Below are positions 52,679-61,319 of a DNA stretch of 64,000 bases, piece by piece (position 1 is the stretch's first letter; every line of letters starts with the position of its first letter). The notes beneath the pieces were generated by a model. It had not been told where the DNA came from. It saw only the letters and a program-made list of their open reading frames with translations, and did not search any database. Both the position numbers and the translations under genes were made by a program. Source of the DNA: JAFAXD01 sp963816775 (GTDB lineage Bacteria; Pseudomonadota; Alphaproteobacteria; Rhizobiales; Xanthobacteraceae); NCBI GenBank assembly GCA_963816775.1, contig CAWFLX010000029.1, forward strand, positions 124,001 to 188,000. Reading direction: 5' to 3'.

Positions 52679-53284
52679 TCACAACGGCAATCGCTGCCTG
52701 ATCGCCGCCGCGAGCGTGCCTTCATCCAAATAGTCGAGTTCGCCGCCGATCGGCACGCCGTGCGCAAGCCGCGTCACTTTCACGCCCGCGTTGGTGACGA
52801 GATCGGTGATGTAGTGCGCGGTGGTCTGACCGTCGACGGTGGCGCTGAGCGCGAGGATCAACTCCTTGACCTCGCCGCCATGCGCGCGCGTCACCAGTTG
52901 ATCGATCGTGAGGTCTTCGGGGCCGACGCCATCGAGCGGCGACAAAGTTCCGCCGAGCACGTGGTAGCGCGCGTTGACGGCGTTGGCGCGTTCGAGCGCC
53001 CACAGGTCGGCAACGTCCGCAACCACCACGATCACCGAAGGATCGCGGCGCGGGTCGGTGCACACCGTGCACGGAGTTTGGCTGTCGATATTGCCGCAGA
53101 CGCGACATACGGTGATTTTCTCGATTGCGGCCCGTAGCGCGTCCGCGAGCGGCGTCATCAGTTGCTCACGCTTCTTGATCAGGTGCAGCGCGGCGCGGCG
53201 GGCCGAGCGCGGGCCAAGCCCGGGCAGGCGCGCGAGCAGCTGGATTAGCCGTTCGATCTCGGGTCCGGCAATGGCGGCGGGCAT
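52679..53284 (-). CDS. recR: recombination protein RecR
   Basis: 201 residues. HhH motif near LPGLGPRSARRAALHL, a C4 zinc finger (CRVCGNIDSQTPCTVC) and a Toprim domain with VVVADVADLWALERA. RecR acts with RecFO to load RecA at gaps. Order ybaB-recR with dnaX upstream matches many bacteria. A palindromic repeat separates it from the ybaB gene. Confidence 0.95.
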   Translation of the reverse strand: MPAAIAGPEIERLIQLLARLPGLGPRSARRAALHLIKKREQLMTPLADALRAAIEKITVCRVCGNIDSQTPCTVCTDPRRDPSVIVVVADVADLWALERANAVNARYHVLGGTLSPLDGVGPEDLTIDQLVTRAHGGEVKELILALSATVDGQTTAHYITDLVTNAGVKVTRLAHGVPIGGELDYLDEGTLAAAIRQRLPL

Positions 53285-53320
53285 CTACAGCCGCTTTCGA
53301 TCAGATTGCGCCACCCGCTC

Positions 53321-53412
53321 CGTCATGCCCGCGCTTGTCGCGGGCATCCACGTCTTTGCAGCTTGGCATCGTAATGAAGACGTGGATGGCCGGGACAAGC
53401 CCGGCCATGACG
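53321..53412. repeat. GTCATGGCCGGG-type palindromic doublet
   Basis: GTCATGCCCGCGCTTGTCGC-type hairpin plus ATCCACGTCTT on the left; AAGACGTGGAT plus GGCCGGGACAAGCCCGGCC hairpin and ATGACG on the right. It forms a large inverted repeat with two inner hairpins, between ybaB and recR. Confidence 0.8.
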
Positions 53413-53451
53413 CAGAATTGGTGGCTCGATATGGGCGGAACATTTTCTGGA

Positions 53452-53772
53452 TCAGAACAGCTTCATTCCGGGCGGCAGCGGCAGGCCGCCGGTCAGGCTC
53501 TGCATTTTCTCCTGCATGACCGCTTCGGCCTTGCGGCGCGCGTCGCCGTGCGCAGCCACGATCAGGTCCTCGACGATCTCGGCCTCGTCCGGTTTGAGCA
53601 GCGACGGATCGATGTGAACGCCTTTGAGTTCGCTCTTGGCGGAGAGCTTCACGGTCACGAGCCCGCCGCCGGCGGTGCCTTCGACCTCGATGCGGTCGAG
53701 CTCGGCCTGCATCGCCTCCACTTTGGTCTTGAGTTCCGCGGCCTGCTTCATCAGGCCCATGAAATCAGGCAT
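53452..53772 (-). CDS. YbaB/EbfC nucleoid-associated protein
   Basis: 106 residues. MPDFMGLMKQAAELKTKVEA, then GTAGGGLVTVKLSAKSELKG and IDPSLLKPDEAEIVEDLIVA are the classical YbaB blocks. A dimeric DNA-binding protein. Starts 10 bp after the end of dnaX; AAGGA precedes the ATG. The larger open frame upstream is antisense/other-frame of dnaX. Confidence 0.93.
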   Translation of the reverse strand: MPDFMGLMKQAAELKTKVEAMQAELDRIEVEGTAGGGLVTVKLSAKSELKGVHIDPSLLKPDEAEIVEDLIVAAHGDARRKAEAVMQEKMQSLTGGLPLPPGMKLF

Positions 53773-53782
53773 CGGTGATCCT

Positions 53783-55613
53783 TCAGGGCTCATCGTCGTA
53801 GTCAGGAATCTCGTCGAGCGGCGGAGGCTCGTCTGTGTCCGCGGGTGCCGCGATCTCCGTCTCCGCGTTGCGCACGGCGACGATCTCGGCGCCGGGAAAC
53901 TTCGCCAGCACGGCCTGCACCAGCGGATCGGCGCGGACGTCGTTCTCGAGCGCACTCCGGCGCGCCTCCTGCTGCGAACGTACCGTCGGCTGTCCGGCTT
54001 CGGCCGACACGACGACCATCCAGCGACGGCCGGTCCAGTCGCTGAGCTTGCGGCCGAGTTCGCCCACCAACGCTTTGGAGGCGCTTGGCTCGAGCGCAAT
54101 CTCGAGGCGGCCGTCCTCGCAACGCACGAGCCTGATGTCGCGTTCCAGCGCGGTCTTGGTCTGCAGATCGCGCATCTGTCCGGCAAGCGCAATCAGGTCC
54201 TCGAACCGACTGATGACGGTTGGAGCCGTCTCCGGCGCGGGCTGCGCGTCGTGCACCGGATCAGCCGCAAGGTTAGGCGCCAGCGCCATGCGCGGCGTGC
54301 CGCGCCCGGTGTCGGAGCGAGGCGCTTCGCCGCGCACGGACGGACTGCGGGTCTCCGCGCTCGACGCCGCGGTTGACCCGGTCGGCGGCGAGCTCGCGCC
54401 TGCCCGCTTGGCGCGTCGGCGCGCCGTTCTGTTCGAGCGAGCGAACCACTTCGTCGGGCGTCGGCAGATCGGCCGCATAGGCGATGCGAACCAGCACCAT
54501 CTCGGCCGCCGCGATCGGCTTTCCGGCGGTCTGCACCTCGGGGATGCCTTTGAACAACATCTGCCAGGTGCGCGCGAGCACCCGCATCGACAGCGCTGCC
54601 GCGAACGCGCGTCCGCGCGTGCGCTCGACCTCGGCCAGCGAACGGTCATCCGCGACCGCCGGCACGAGCTTCACGCGCGTCACGAAATGCGTGAACTCGG
54701 CAAGATCGGTCAGCACCACGGCAGGATCGGCGCCGCTGTCGTATTGGTCGCGCAGCTCGCGCAGCGCAGCGGGTGCATCGCCGCGCAGCAGCGCTTCGAA
54801 CAGGTCGATCACGCGCGTGCGATCGGCGAGCCCCAGCATTTGCCGAACGTCCTCGCCGCGCACCAGCCCGGCCGCGTGCGCAATGGCTTGATCGAGAAGC
54901 GAGAGCGCATCGCGCACCGAGCCTTCCGCGGCGCGCGCGATCAACGCCAGTGCCTCCGGCTCGGCTTCGACGCCTTCCTTGCTGGCGATGCTCTCAAGGT
55001 GGCCGACCAGCTTGTCGGCTTCCACCCGGCGCAGATCGAACCGCTGGCAGCGCGACAGGATCGTGATCGGGACCTTGCGGATTTCGGTGGTGGCGAAGAT
55101 GAACTTGGCGTGCGGTGGCGGCTCTTCCAGGGTTTTGAGCAACGCGTTGAAGGCGGCGCCCGAGAGCATGTGCACTTCGTCGAGGATATAAACCTTGTAG
55201 CGTGCCGACGCCGGCGCGTAGCGAATCGCGTCGTTGATCTGGCGCACGTCGTCGACGCTGTTGTGAGAGGCCGCGTCCATCTCCAGCACGTCGACGTGCC
55301 GGCTTTCCATGATGGCCTGGCAGTGAACGCCGAGCGTCGGCATGCGGATGGTGGGCGCGGTGACACTGCCGTCGGGGAGCTCGTAGTTGAGCGCACGGGC
55401 GAGAATGCGCGCGGTCGTGGTCTTGCCGACGCCGCGCACGCCGGTCAGAATCCAGGCTTGCGGGATGCGCCCGGTCTCGAAAGCGTTCGAGAGCGTGCGC
55501 ACCATCGCGTCCTGGCCGATCAGGTCTTCGAAACTGGCCGGACGGTATTTGCGTGCAAGCACGCGATAGGAGCCCGAAGCGACGGTGGGCATCGGAAGCG
55601 GGGCGTCGTTCAT
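53783..55613 (-). CDS. dnaX: DNA polymerase III subunit gamma/tau (single-base frameshift)
   Basis: Clamp-loader ATPase, 609 residues when restored. Walker A GVRGVGKTTTARI near residue 50, zinc-module residues modified relative to E. coli, Walker B VYILDEVHML, sensor FIFATTEIRKVP and the arginine finger SRCQRF. The reading frame breaks between EQNGAPTR and AGASSPPTGSTAA, within about 54383-54430 (one base too many). The tau-specific tail resumes in the other frame to 53783. No slippery homopolymer is visible, so programmed gamma production is not supported. MNDAPLP is the start. Confidence 0.88.
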
Positions 55614-55668
55614 CGTGTCCGCCGCGCGGGCTCTCCGGCTATGGGCGCGAACATGCTTGAAGTTTAGT

Positions 55669-55768
55669 GGGAGGCTGACGAGCGACCCGAACCGGAGCTC
55701 GTTAGGGCTGCTTCCTTCCGGACCTGACCCGGTTGGCGAGTGGCTCGTCCACCGCCAACCTCCCGCCC
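55669..55768 (-). ncRNA. ffs: signal recognition particle RNA, small bacterial (4.5S) type
   Basis: On the minus strand GGGAGGTTGGCGGTGGACGA opens the long hairpin; the apical domain has the invariant GGTCAGGTCCGGAAGGAAGC and AGCAGCC loop. The 3' arm closes with CAGCCTCCC. About 100 nt; exact ends uncertain by a few bases. It binds Ffh. Location next to dnaX is conserved in relatives. Confidence 0.93.
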
Positions 55769-55823
55769 CTATATCAGCGGGACGCTGCGGGAATGCAAGC
55801 GTCGAACGGGAGCGAAGCGCCAC

Positions 55824-56255
55824 ATGACCACAACCCTATCGCCCGCGCCGCAATGGGAATTGCATCCCCAACTCGCGGCGGACACGGTTCCGGTCGGCGA
55901 TCTGCCGCTTTCGCGCCTGCTGGTCAATCGTGACGCGAACTACCCGTGGCTAGTGGTGGTGCCGCGCCGGGCGGGCATCACGGAGATCATCGACCTTGAC
56001 GCGACGGACCGGCGTCAATTGCTCGACGAAATTGAGCTGGTCGGGCAAGTGCTGCGAGCGGTGACGGGGTGCGACAAGCTCAACATCGCGGCGATCGGGA
56101 ACGTCGTGTCGCAGCTGCACGTCCATATCGTGGCGCGCCGGCGCACGGATGCGTCGTGGCCGCGGCCGGTGTGGGGCGCGGTACCGGCGCGCGCCTATGA
56201 GCCGGCCGAGCTCGACCATTTTGTCGACACGCTTCGGCACCGGATCGGGTTCTAG
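55824..56255 (+). CDS. HIT-family nucleotide-binding protein
   Basis: 143 residues. The HIT motif is QLHVHIVARR, a histidine triad variant with the HVHI core. YPWLVVVPRRAGITEIIDLD and LNIAAIGNVVSQLHV are typical of the family. Hydrolase or transferase of nucleotide derivatives. Start MTTTLSPA with GGGAG 11 nt upstream. Its TAG stop is the first CTAG of the twin-hairpin element, copy C. Confidence 0.88.
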   Translation: MTTTLSPAPQWELHPQLAADTVPVGDLPLSRLLVNRDANYPWLVVVPRRAGITEIIDLDATDRRQLLDEIELVGQVLRAVTGCDKLNIAAIGNVVSQLHVHIVARRRTDASWPRPVWGAVPARAYEPAELDHFVDTLRHRIGF

Positions 56256-56417
56256 TGCCGCCGATTTGAAGTTCCTACCACGTTGCAGCAAACTCATGCA
56301 GGAACTTCAAATCGAAAAGCGGCCCTAGAATCATATATTTGCTAGGGCCCTTTTGCTTCCGAAGTTCGTGTCAGATGTTGCCGCGGCGTATCACGAACTT
56401 CGGAAGCGGGGCACTAG
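56252..56417. repeat. CTAG-bounded twin-hairpin element, copy C
   Basis: Opposite orientation to copy A. Hairpin 1 runs from CTAG at 56252 to CTAG at 56325-56328, with arms GATTTGAAGTTCCT / AGGAACTTCAAATC. The spacer AATCATATATTTG (56329-56341) reads CAAATATATGATT in reverse. Hairpin 2 runs from CTAG at 56342 to CTAG at 56414-56417, with arms GCTTCCGAAGTTCGTG and complement. The left CTAG includes the stop codon of the HIT gene. Confidence 0.85.
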
Positions 56418-56444
56418 CCTCGCCGTTGCGCCGTCGCGGGCGGC

Positions 56445-57401
56445 GTGCCAGTTTCCGGCCGCCTGGAGTTACGCATGCTCGACCTCGGACCGAGGCCGCT
56501 TCTCGGTTATATCGCCAACCCACTCGACCGCGCGGCTGATCGCCGCGATGACGGCTGGCTCTCCGCCCACGAGGCCGACGCGGGAGCCTATCTGATCGGT
56601 GGCGAGCTCGTGGTGCTGCGCAAGGCCAGCGAGCCGCAGGCATTGTTCGGATTGGCCGAGGCACGTGCGCTCGCGCCCGTGCGCGAGACCGTGTTTCTCG
56701 GCCTGCAGGACGGTGCTCCGCGGTACGGGGCGGCGATCGATCAGGCGGCGGCGGAAGCGCTCAAGAATCAGGCCGGTTTCCTCGTCATCGACCTGCGCTC
56801 GATTGCGATCCAGGGGCTGGTGGCACCGGAGCATGTCGCGGCGCTCGCGGAGGCAAAAGCGATGCTCACGTGGCACGCGCGTCATCGCTTTTGCGCCAAT
56901 TGCGGCACGCCGACGGTCGTGTCGAACGCCGGTTGGCGGCGCGACTGTCCGGGCTGCAAGGCGCAGCACTTTCCGCGCACCGATCCGGTGGTGATCATGC
57001 TCGCAGTCGATGGCGAGCGTTGTCTGCTCGGCCGGCAGGGCCGCTTCGGCGCCGGCATGTGGTCGTGCCTCGCGGGCTTTGTGGAGCCGGGGGAAACGAT
57101 CGAGCAGGCGGTCCGGCGCGAGACGCTGGAGGAAGCTGGAATTCCGTGCGGAGCGGTGACCTATTTTGCCTCCCAGCCGTGGCCGTTTCCGATGTCGCTG
57201 ATGATCGGCTGCCACGCACAGGCACTGGCGAGCGACATTACGGTCGACCGCAGCGAACTCGAGGATGCGCGCTGGTTCTCACGCGAGGAGGCGGCTGCGA
57301 TGCTGCGCCGTGAGCATCCGGGCGGTCTCACGACGCCGCCGCCGTTCGCGATCGCCCATCACATCATCCGGGCTTGGGTGGAACAGGACGGCGTTATCTA
57401 G
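56445..57401 (+). CDS. nudC: NAD(+) diphosphatase / NADH pyrophosphatase
   Basis: 318 residues. N-terminal domain, zinc ribbon CANCG...CPGC near residues 150-170, then the Nudix box GFVEPGETIEQAVRRETLEE (first part of G-x5-E-x7-REUxEExGU) and the family-specific SQPWPFPMSLM that distinguishes NudC. Cleaves NADH or NAD-capped RNA. GTG at 56445 or ATG at 56475 could start it; the family N-terminus favours the longer one. Confidence 0.93.
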   Translation: MPVSGRLELRMLDLGPRPLLGYIANPLDRAADRRDDGWLSAHEADAGAYLIGGELVVLRKASEPQALFGLAEARALAPVRETVFLGLQDGAPRYGAAIDQAAAEALKNQAGFLVIDLRSIAIQGLVAPEHVAALAEAKAMLTWHARHRFCANCGTPTVVSNAGWRRDCPGCKAQHFPRTDPVVIMLAVDGERCLLGRQGRFGAGMWSCLAGFVEPGETIEQAVRRETLEEAGIPCGAVTYFASQPWPFPMSLMIGCHAQALASDITVDRSELEDARWFSREEAAAMLRREHPGGLTTPPPFAIAHHIIRAWVEQDGVI

Positions 57402-57435
57402 ACCGGCAGGCACTCGTCGCTGTCGAGCCGGGTCG

Positions 57436-57531
57436 CTAGAGATAATGCCAAAGCGCGAACCCGATACCGATGATGATCGCGGCCAGCGCGGCCAGCACGA
57501 AATAAGCGACGGGAGCGTAGTTCGGGTCCAT
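57436..57531 (-). CDS. small single-span membrane protein, 31 residues
   Basis: MDPNYAPVAYFVLAALAAII then IGIGFALWHYL. One TM helix with a short N-terminus; GGGGG lies just upstream of the ATG. Too short for standard calling. Its pattern (short polar N-term, Ala/Ile helix, LWHYL end) looks like a genuine small membrane protein. Convergent with nudC. Confidence 0.55.
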   Translation of the reverse strand: MDPNYAPVAYFVLAALAAIIIGIGFALWHYL

Positions 57532-57685
57532 GTGTCATCCCCCCACACGGCCGGTCACTGCCGTGAACGATACAATGAGTGGTCCCTGAACACCATGTAG
57601 CGGACTGGTTTGCGGCCGGCGGCGCCTGGTCGGGCTCGGGCGTATTTGAAAGATTTTTCTATGCCTATGGCCATGAAGTGGATAT

Positions 57686-57704
57686 GATAGAAGAATGTTC
57701 TATC
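57686..57704. promoter_or_regulatory. inverted repeat upstream of the Lrp-family gene
   Basis: GATAGAA (57686-57692), 5-bp centre, TTCTATC (57698-57704), ending 13 bp before the start codon. The position fits autoregulation by the Lrp/AsnC protein. Confidence 0.55.
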
Positions 57705-57717
57705 GATAGGCGCAAAA

Positions 57718-58170
57718 ATGGATGCCATTGATCGAAAGATCCTCGCGGTTCTGCAGAAGGACGCCTCGCTCTCGGTCGCGGAGATCGGCAACCGGGTCGG
57801 CCTGTCGTCGACGCCGTGCTGGAAGCGTATCCAGCGGCTGGAGGCGGACGGCGTCATCCAACGGCGCGTCGCGATCGTCGATCAGGACCGGCTCGGCCTC
57901 GGCGTAACGGTGTTTGTCTCGGTCGAGACTGGCGATCATTCCGAAGAATGGCTCAAGCGCTTTGCCGACGTGGTGTCGGGCTTGCCCGAGGTCATGGAAT
58001 TTTACCGCATGGCGGGCGACGTCGATTACATGCTGCGCGTGGTGGTGCCGGACATCCCGGGCTATGACGCGTTTTACAAGCGCCTGATCGCAACCGTGCC
58101 GCTCAAGAACGTGACCTCGCGGTTTGCGATGGAAAAAATCAAGTCGACGACTGAACTGCCGATCGGGTAA
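57718..58170 (+). CDS. Lrp/AsnC-family transcriptional regulator
   Basis: 150 residues. N-terminal winged HTH (DRKILAVLQKDASLSVAEIG, then GLSSTPCWKRIQRLEADGVI), C-terminal RAM domain with VMEFYRMAGDVDYMLRVVVP for effector binding and oligomerisation. Feast/famine-type sensing of an amino acid is likely. Divergent from a 31-residue membrane protein. A candidate self-operator lies in front of the start. Confidence 0.92.
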   Translation: MDAIDRKILAVLQKDASLSVAEIGNRVGLSSTPCWKRIQRLEADGVIQRRVAIVDQDRLGLGVTVFVSVETGDHSEEWLKRFADVVSGLPEVMEFYRMAGDVDYMLRVVVPDIPGYDAFYKRLIATVPLKNVTSRFAMEKIKSTTELPIG

Positions 58171-58328
58171 CGGCCTCCCCCAAAAAGTCGAGGTAGAATC
58201 CGTTAACCACTGTGTCGCGCTACGGGTAAGCGCGACCACTTTCCGCCCCTGGTTTAACCACAACGCAACGCCTGTCGGTTAATTTCGCGCCCAGTCAGAC
58301 ATGGCGGCGTGAGACCAGGAGTACGGTC

Positions 58329-58502
58329 ATGAAGAGTTTGCTGCAGCGCTTCGTCAGGGACGAATTGGGCGCGACCGCGGTCGAGTACGGCCTCGTGGCA
58401 GCCGGCATCTCGGTCGCCATCATTGCGGTACTCAATACGCTGAGCGGCCAGCTCAAGAACGCCTTCTCCAACATGACGGACGTGCTCAAAGCCGGCCGGT
58501 AA
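58329..58502 (+). CDS. Flp/Fap-type pilin component
   Basis: 57 residues. MKSLLQRFVRDELGATAVEY is the class IVb prepilin signature: basic leader, cleavage before a hydrophobic segment, and Glu at the fifth mature position. The helix GLVAAGISVAIIAVLNTLSG follows. It is processed by the prepilin peptidase encoded 14 bp downstream. Assembly genes are not in this window. Confidence 0.9.
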   Translation: MKSLLQRFVRDELGATAVEYGLVAAGISVAIIAVLNTLSGQLKNAFSNMTDVLKAGR

Positions 58503-58516
58503 CGCGCTGATGCCCG

Positions 58517-59014
58517 ATGCTCGTCGAGGTCGTTAGGCTCCTGTTGTTTCCCGCGCTCATGGCGTTCGCCGCTGCGAGCGACCTCCTCAACATGACCATC
58601 TCGAACCGGATTTCGCTGGCGCTGGTCGCCGGCTTTGCCGTGCTCGCTGTTGTCTGTGGCTTGAGCCCGCAGACGATCGCGGCGCATGCGGCCACCGGTC
58701 TGTTGGTGCTCGCGATCGGCTTTGCGCTGTTCGCGCGCGGCCTGGTCGGCGGCGGCGATGCCAAGCTCGCAGCCGCCGCGGCGCTCTGGTTGGGTTTCGG
58801 TAAACTCGCCGATTATGCGCTGCTCGGTGCGCTGCTGGGCGGTGTGCTCACCCTCGCTATTCTTGCATTTCGATTCATGCCGCTGCCGACCTGGCTCGCA
58901 GGACAGTCCTGGGCCGTGCGGCTGCATCAATTCGACGGCGGCGTCCCCTATGGGGTCGCCTTGGCGGCCGCGGCGCTGTTGATCTACCCGTCGACGACCT
59001 GGATGCCGACGTAG
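58517..59014 (+). CDS. cpaA: prepilin peptidase, A24 family (CpaA-like)
   Basis: 165 residues, mostly TM segments. The catalytic Asp pair: AAASDLLNMTISN and GGGDAKLAAA, the conserved GxGD-type motif of TadV/CpaA peptidases. It cleaves Flp prepilin. Pilin-peptidase operon arrangement is standard for Tad pili. Confidence 0.9.
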   Translation: MLVEVVRLLLFPALMAFAAASDLLNMTISNRISLALVAGFAVLAVVCGLSPQTIAAHAATGLLVLAIGFALFARGLVGGGDAKLAAAAALWLGFGKLADYALLGALLGGVLTLAILAFRFMPLPTWLAGQSWAVRLHQFDGGVPYGVALAAAALLIYPSTTWMPT

Positions 59015-59084
59015 TTTCGGGTGACCTGTACCCTTGCGTGTCGACGTGCTAGCAGGGCCGCCGCAATCCTGAGGAGCGGACCTG

Positions 59085-60469
59085 TTGTCGATGCATCCGG
59101 TTTTTCGCGCGCCTGATAACGGCGCAATTCCGATCTATTTGATTGATGCCAAGAGCTTCGGCGACGGCCGCGGCCTTGATCAGGGGGCATTGGCGTTTGC
59201 GCGCGCGGCCGGGTTCGAGCCGAAACCCGGCCGATACTTGTTGCTGCCGGGCAAGGGTGACAACTCAAAACTGGCCGGTGTTCTGTTCGGCATTGACGCT
59301 CCGGATGCGTCGGCGCGCGACCCGTTTGGGCCGGGCCGTCTGCCGGGTCTGCTGCCGGCAGGAACTTATCGGTTCGTCAACGCGCCCGATGCGCGGCTCG
59401 CCGCGCTCGCATTCGCGCTCGGCACTTACAACTTTGCGCGCTACCGCAAGCCGGACGACAAGGCCATCGCGCTCGCGCTGCCGCCGGGCGTCGACGGCGC
59501 CGATCTGACGCGTATCGTCGAGGCGGTGTTTCTGGCGCGCGACCTCATCAACACGCCGACCAACGACATGGGGCCGGCCGAGCTCGAGAATGCGGTGCGC
59601 AACGTCGCGCGTCAGCATGACGCCCAGGTCAAGTCGATCGTGGGCGACGATCTCCTGCGGGAGAACTTCCCGCTCATTCACGCGGTCGGCCGCGCGTCGG
59701 CGCTCGCGCCGCGGCTGATCGATCTCACCTGGGGCAATCCCGCCGATCCGAAGGTGACGCTGGTCGGCAAAGGCGTGTGCTTTGATTCCGGCGGGCTCGA
59801 CATCAAGCCGTCGAGCGGCATGCTGATGATGAAGAAGGACATGGGCGGCGCCGCCACCGTGCTGGCGGCCGCACACATGATCATGAGCCGCAAGCTCAAG
59901 CTGCGGCTGCGGGTGCTGATCCCGGCGGTCGAAAACGCGATCTCCGGTTCGGCGTTTCGTCCGCTCGACGTCTACCCGTCGCGCAAGGGCATCTCGGTCG
60001 AGATCGGCAACACCGACGCGGAAGGACGCCTGGTTCTTGCCGATGCGCTCGCGCTCGCCGACGAGGAGGCGCCCGACCTGCTGATCGACATGGGCACGCT
60101 GACCGGCGCGGCGCGCGTCGCGCTTGGGCCCGACCTGCCGGCGTTCTACGCCACCGACGAGACCATGGCGGCGAGCTGTTGCGGATCGGCGCGCAGGAGA
60201 ACGATCCGTTCTGGCGCATGCCGCTGTGGCCGCCCTATCTGGCGATGCTCGATTCGAAGGTCGCCGACACCAACAACGTGTCGAACGGCAGCTTCGCGGG
60301 CTCGATTACCTGCGCGCTGTTCCTGTCGCGCTTCGTCACCGCCGCCAAGGCCTGGCTGCATTTCGACATCTATGCCTGGACTGCGGCGGCCAAACCCGGG
60401 CGTCCCGAGGGCGGCGAGTGCCAGGTGGCGCGCGCGCTCTACGCCTATCTCGGCGCACGTTATGGCTGA
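59085..60469 (+). CDS. M17 leucyl aminopeptidase-family protein (single-base frameshift)
   Basis: 461 residues when restored. Dinuclear-zinc aminopeptidase: GKGVCFDSGGLDIKPSSG with the metal-ligand Asp, KKDMGGAA with the conserved Lys, and NTDAEGRLVLADAL with Asp/Glu ligands. After ATDETMAA one base is missing near 60172-60173; the true continuation ELLRIGAQENDPFWRMPLWP ends at a TGA overlapping the next ATG. Uncorrected, the frame runs on into the NlpC gene and mimics a fusion. TTG at 59085 (GGAG upstream) or ATG at 59091 is the start. Confidence 0.85.
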
Positions 60470-61319
60470 GCGCTACGACCCGCGCATCACCGCGGTGCGG
60501 CCGGATCTTGCGGCGCGCTATCTCGAGGGCAAAGTCGCGGCCGCGCGCTTTGTCGACGGCGTGGAGCGCGAGGTGCTCGACCCGCAGGCGCCGGTGCGTG
60601 GCGAGCCGGCGCTCGACGCGCCGCTGGTGACGGAGGCGCTGCGCGGCGAACGTGTCACGGTCTACGAGGAAACCGACGAAGGCTGGTGCTGGGGACAGCT
60701 CGCGAGTGACGGCTACGTCGGCTGGCTGCCGGCGAATGCGCTCGGCGCGCCCGGTCCTGCACCGACCCACAAGGTCTCGGCGCTGCGCACGCTGGTTTAT
60801 CCCGCCCCGATGGTCAAACAGCCGCCGCTCACGGCATTGTCGATGGGGGCGCGGCTGGCTGTGCGGGGCACCGAGGCGGAGTTCGCCGCTTTGGGCAACG
60901 GCTACGTGCCGGCGCGCCATTTGGCGGCGCTCGCTGATAATGAGCGGGACTTCGTGGCTGTCGCCGAACGGTTTGCCGGTACGCCGTATCTGTGGGGCGG
61001 CAAGACCAGTCTCGGAATCGATTGTTCGGGCCTGGTGCAGGTTTCGCTCAACGCCGCCGGCATCGGCTGCCCGCGCGACAGTGACATGCAGGAGGAAGGT
61101 CTTGGTGGCGAGGTTAAGCCTGCATCGGGATTCACCAACTTGCGGCGCGGCGATCTGATGTTCTGGAAAGGTCACGTGGCAATTGTTGTTGATCCGCAGA
61201 CAATCGTGCACGCCAACGCGTTTCACATGGCGGTCGCGATCGAGCCGCTGGCCGGCGCGGTCGCGCGCATTCGCGCGGCGGGAAGTGAGCTGCGAAGCGT
61301 GAAGCGGATTGCGGCGTAG
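60462..61319 (+). CDS. NlpC/P60-family (C40) cell-wall peptidase with SH3 domains
   Basis: 285 residues. Two SH3b-like repeats (GERVTVYEETDEGWCWGQLA and the next to ~165) then a C40 catalytic domain: nucleophile Cys in GIDCSGLVQ, His in KGHVAIVV and a later polar residue. No obvious signal peptide. Likely cleaves gamma-D-Glu-meso-DAP bonds in peptidoglycan recycling, together with the preceding aminopeptidase (8-bp overlap). Its TAG stop lies in the GTAG of a REPIN. Confidence 0.9.
   Translation: MAERYDPRITAVRPDLAARYLEGKVAAARFVDGVEREVLDPQAPVRGEPALDAPLVTEALRGERVTVYEETDEGWCWGQLASDGYVGWLPANALGAPGPAPTHKVSALRTLVYPAPMVKQPPLTALSMGARLAVRGTEAEFAALGNGYVPARHLAALADNERDFVAVAERFAGTPYLWGGKTSLGIDCSGLVQVSLNAAGIGCPRDSDMQEEGLGGEVKPASGFTNLRRGDLMFWKGHVAIVVDPQTIVHANAFHMAVAIEPLAGAVARIRAAGSELRSVKRIAA

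Noticed and set aside
54383..54430. Programmed frameshift in dnaX making a gamma subunit
   Set aside because: No A- or T-rich slippery heptamer is visible at the break, and the same kind of single-base indel occurs in unrelated genes of the window.
3001..56417. CRISPR array interpretation of the repeated palindromes
   Set aside because: Copies are dispersed tens of kb apart, not regularly spaced, and there are no cas genes.
59085..61319. Genuine aminopeptidase-NlpC fusion protein
   Set aside because: The bridge region is out of frame; the correct frames give two standard, slightly overlapping genes.
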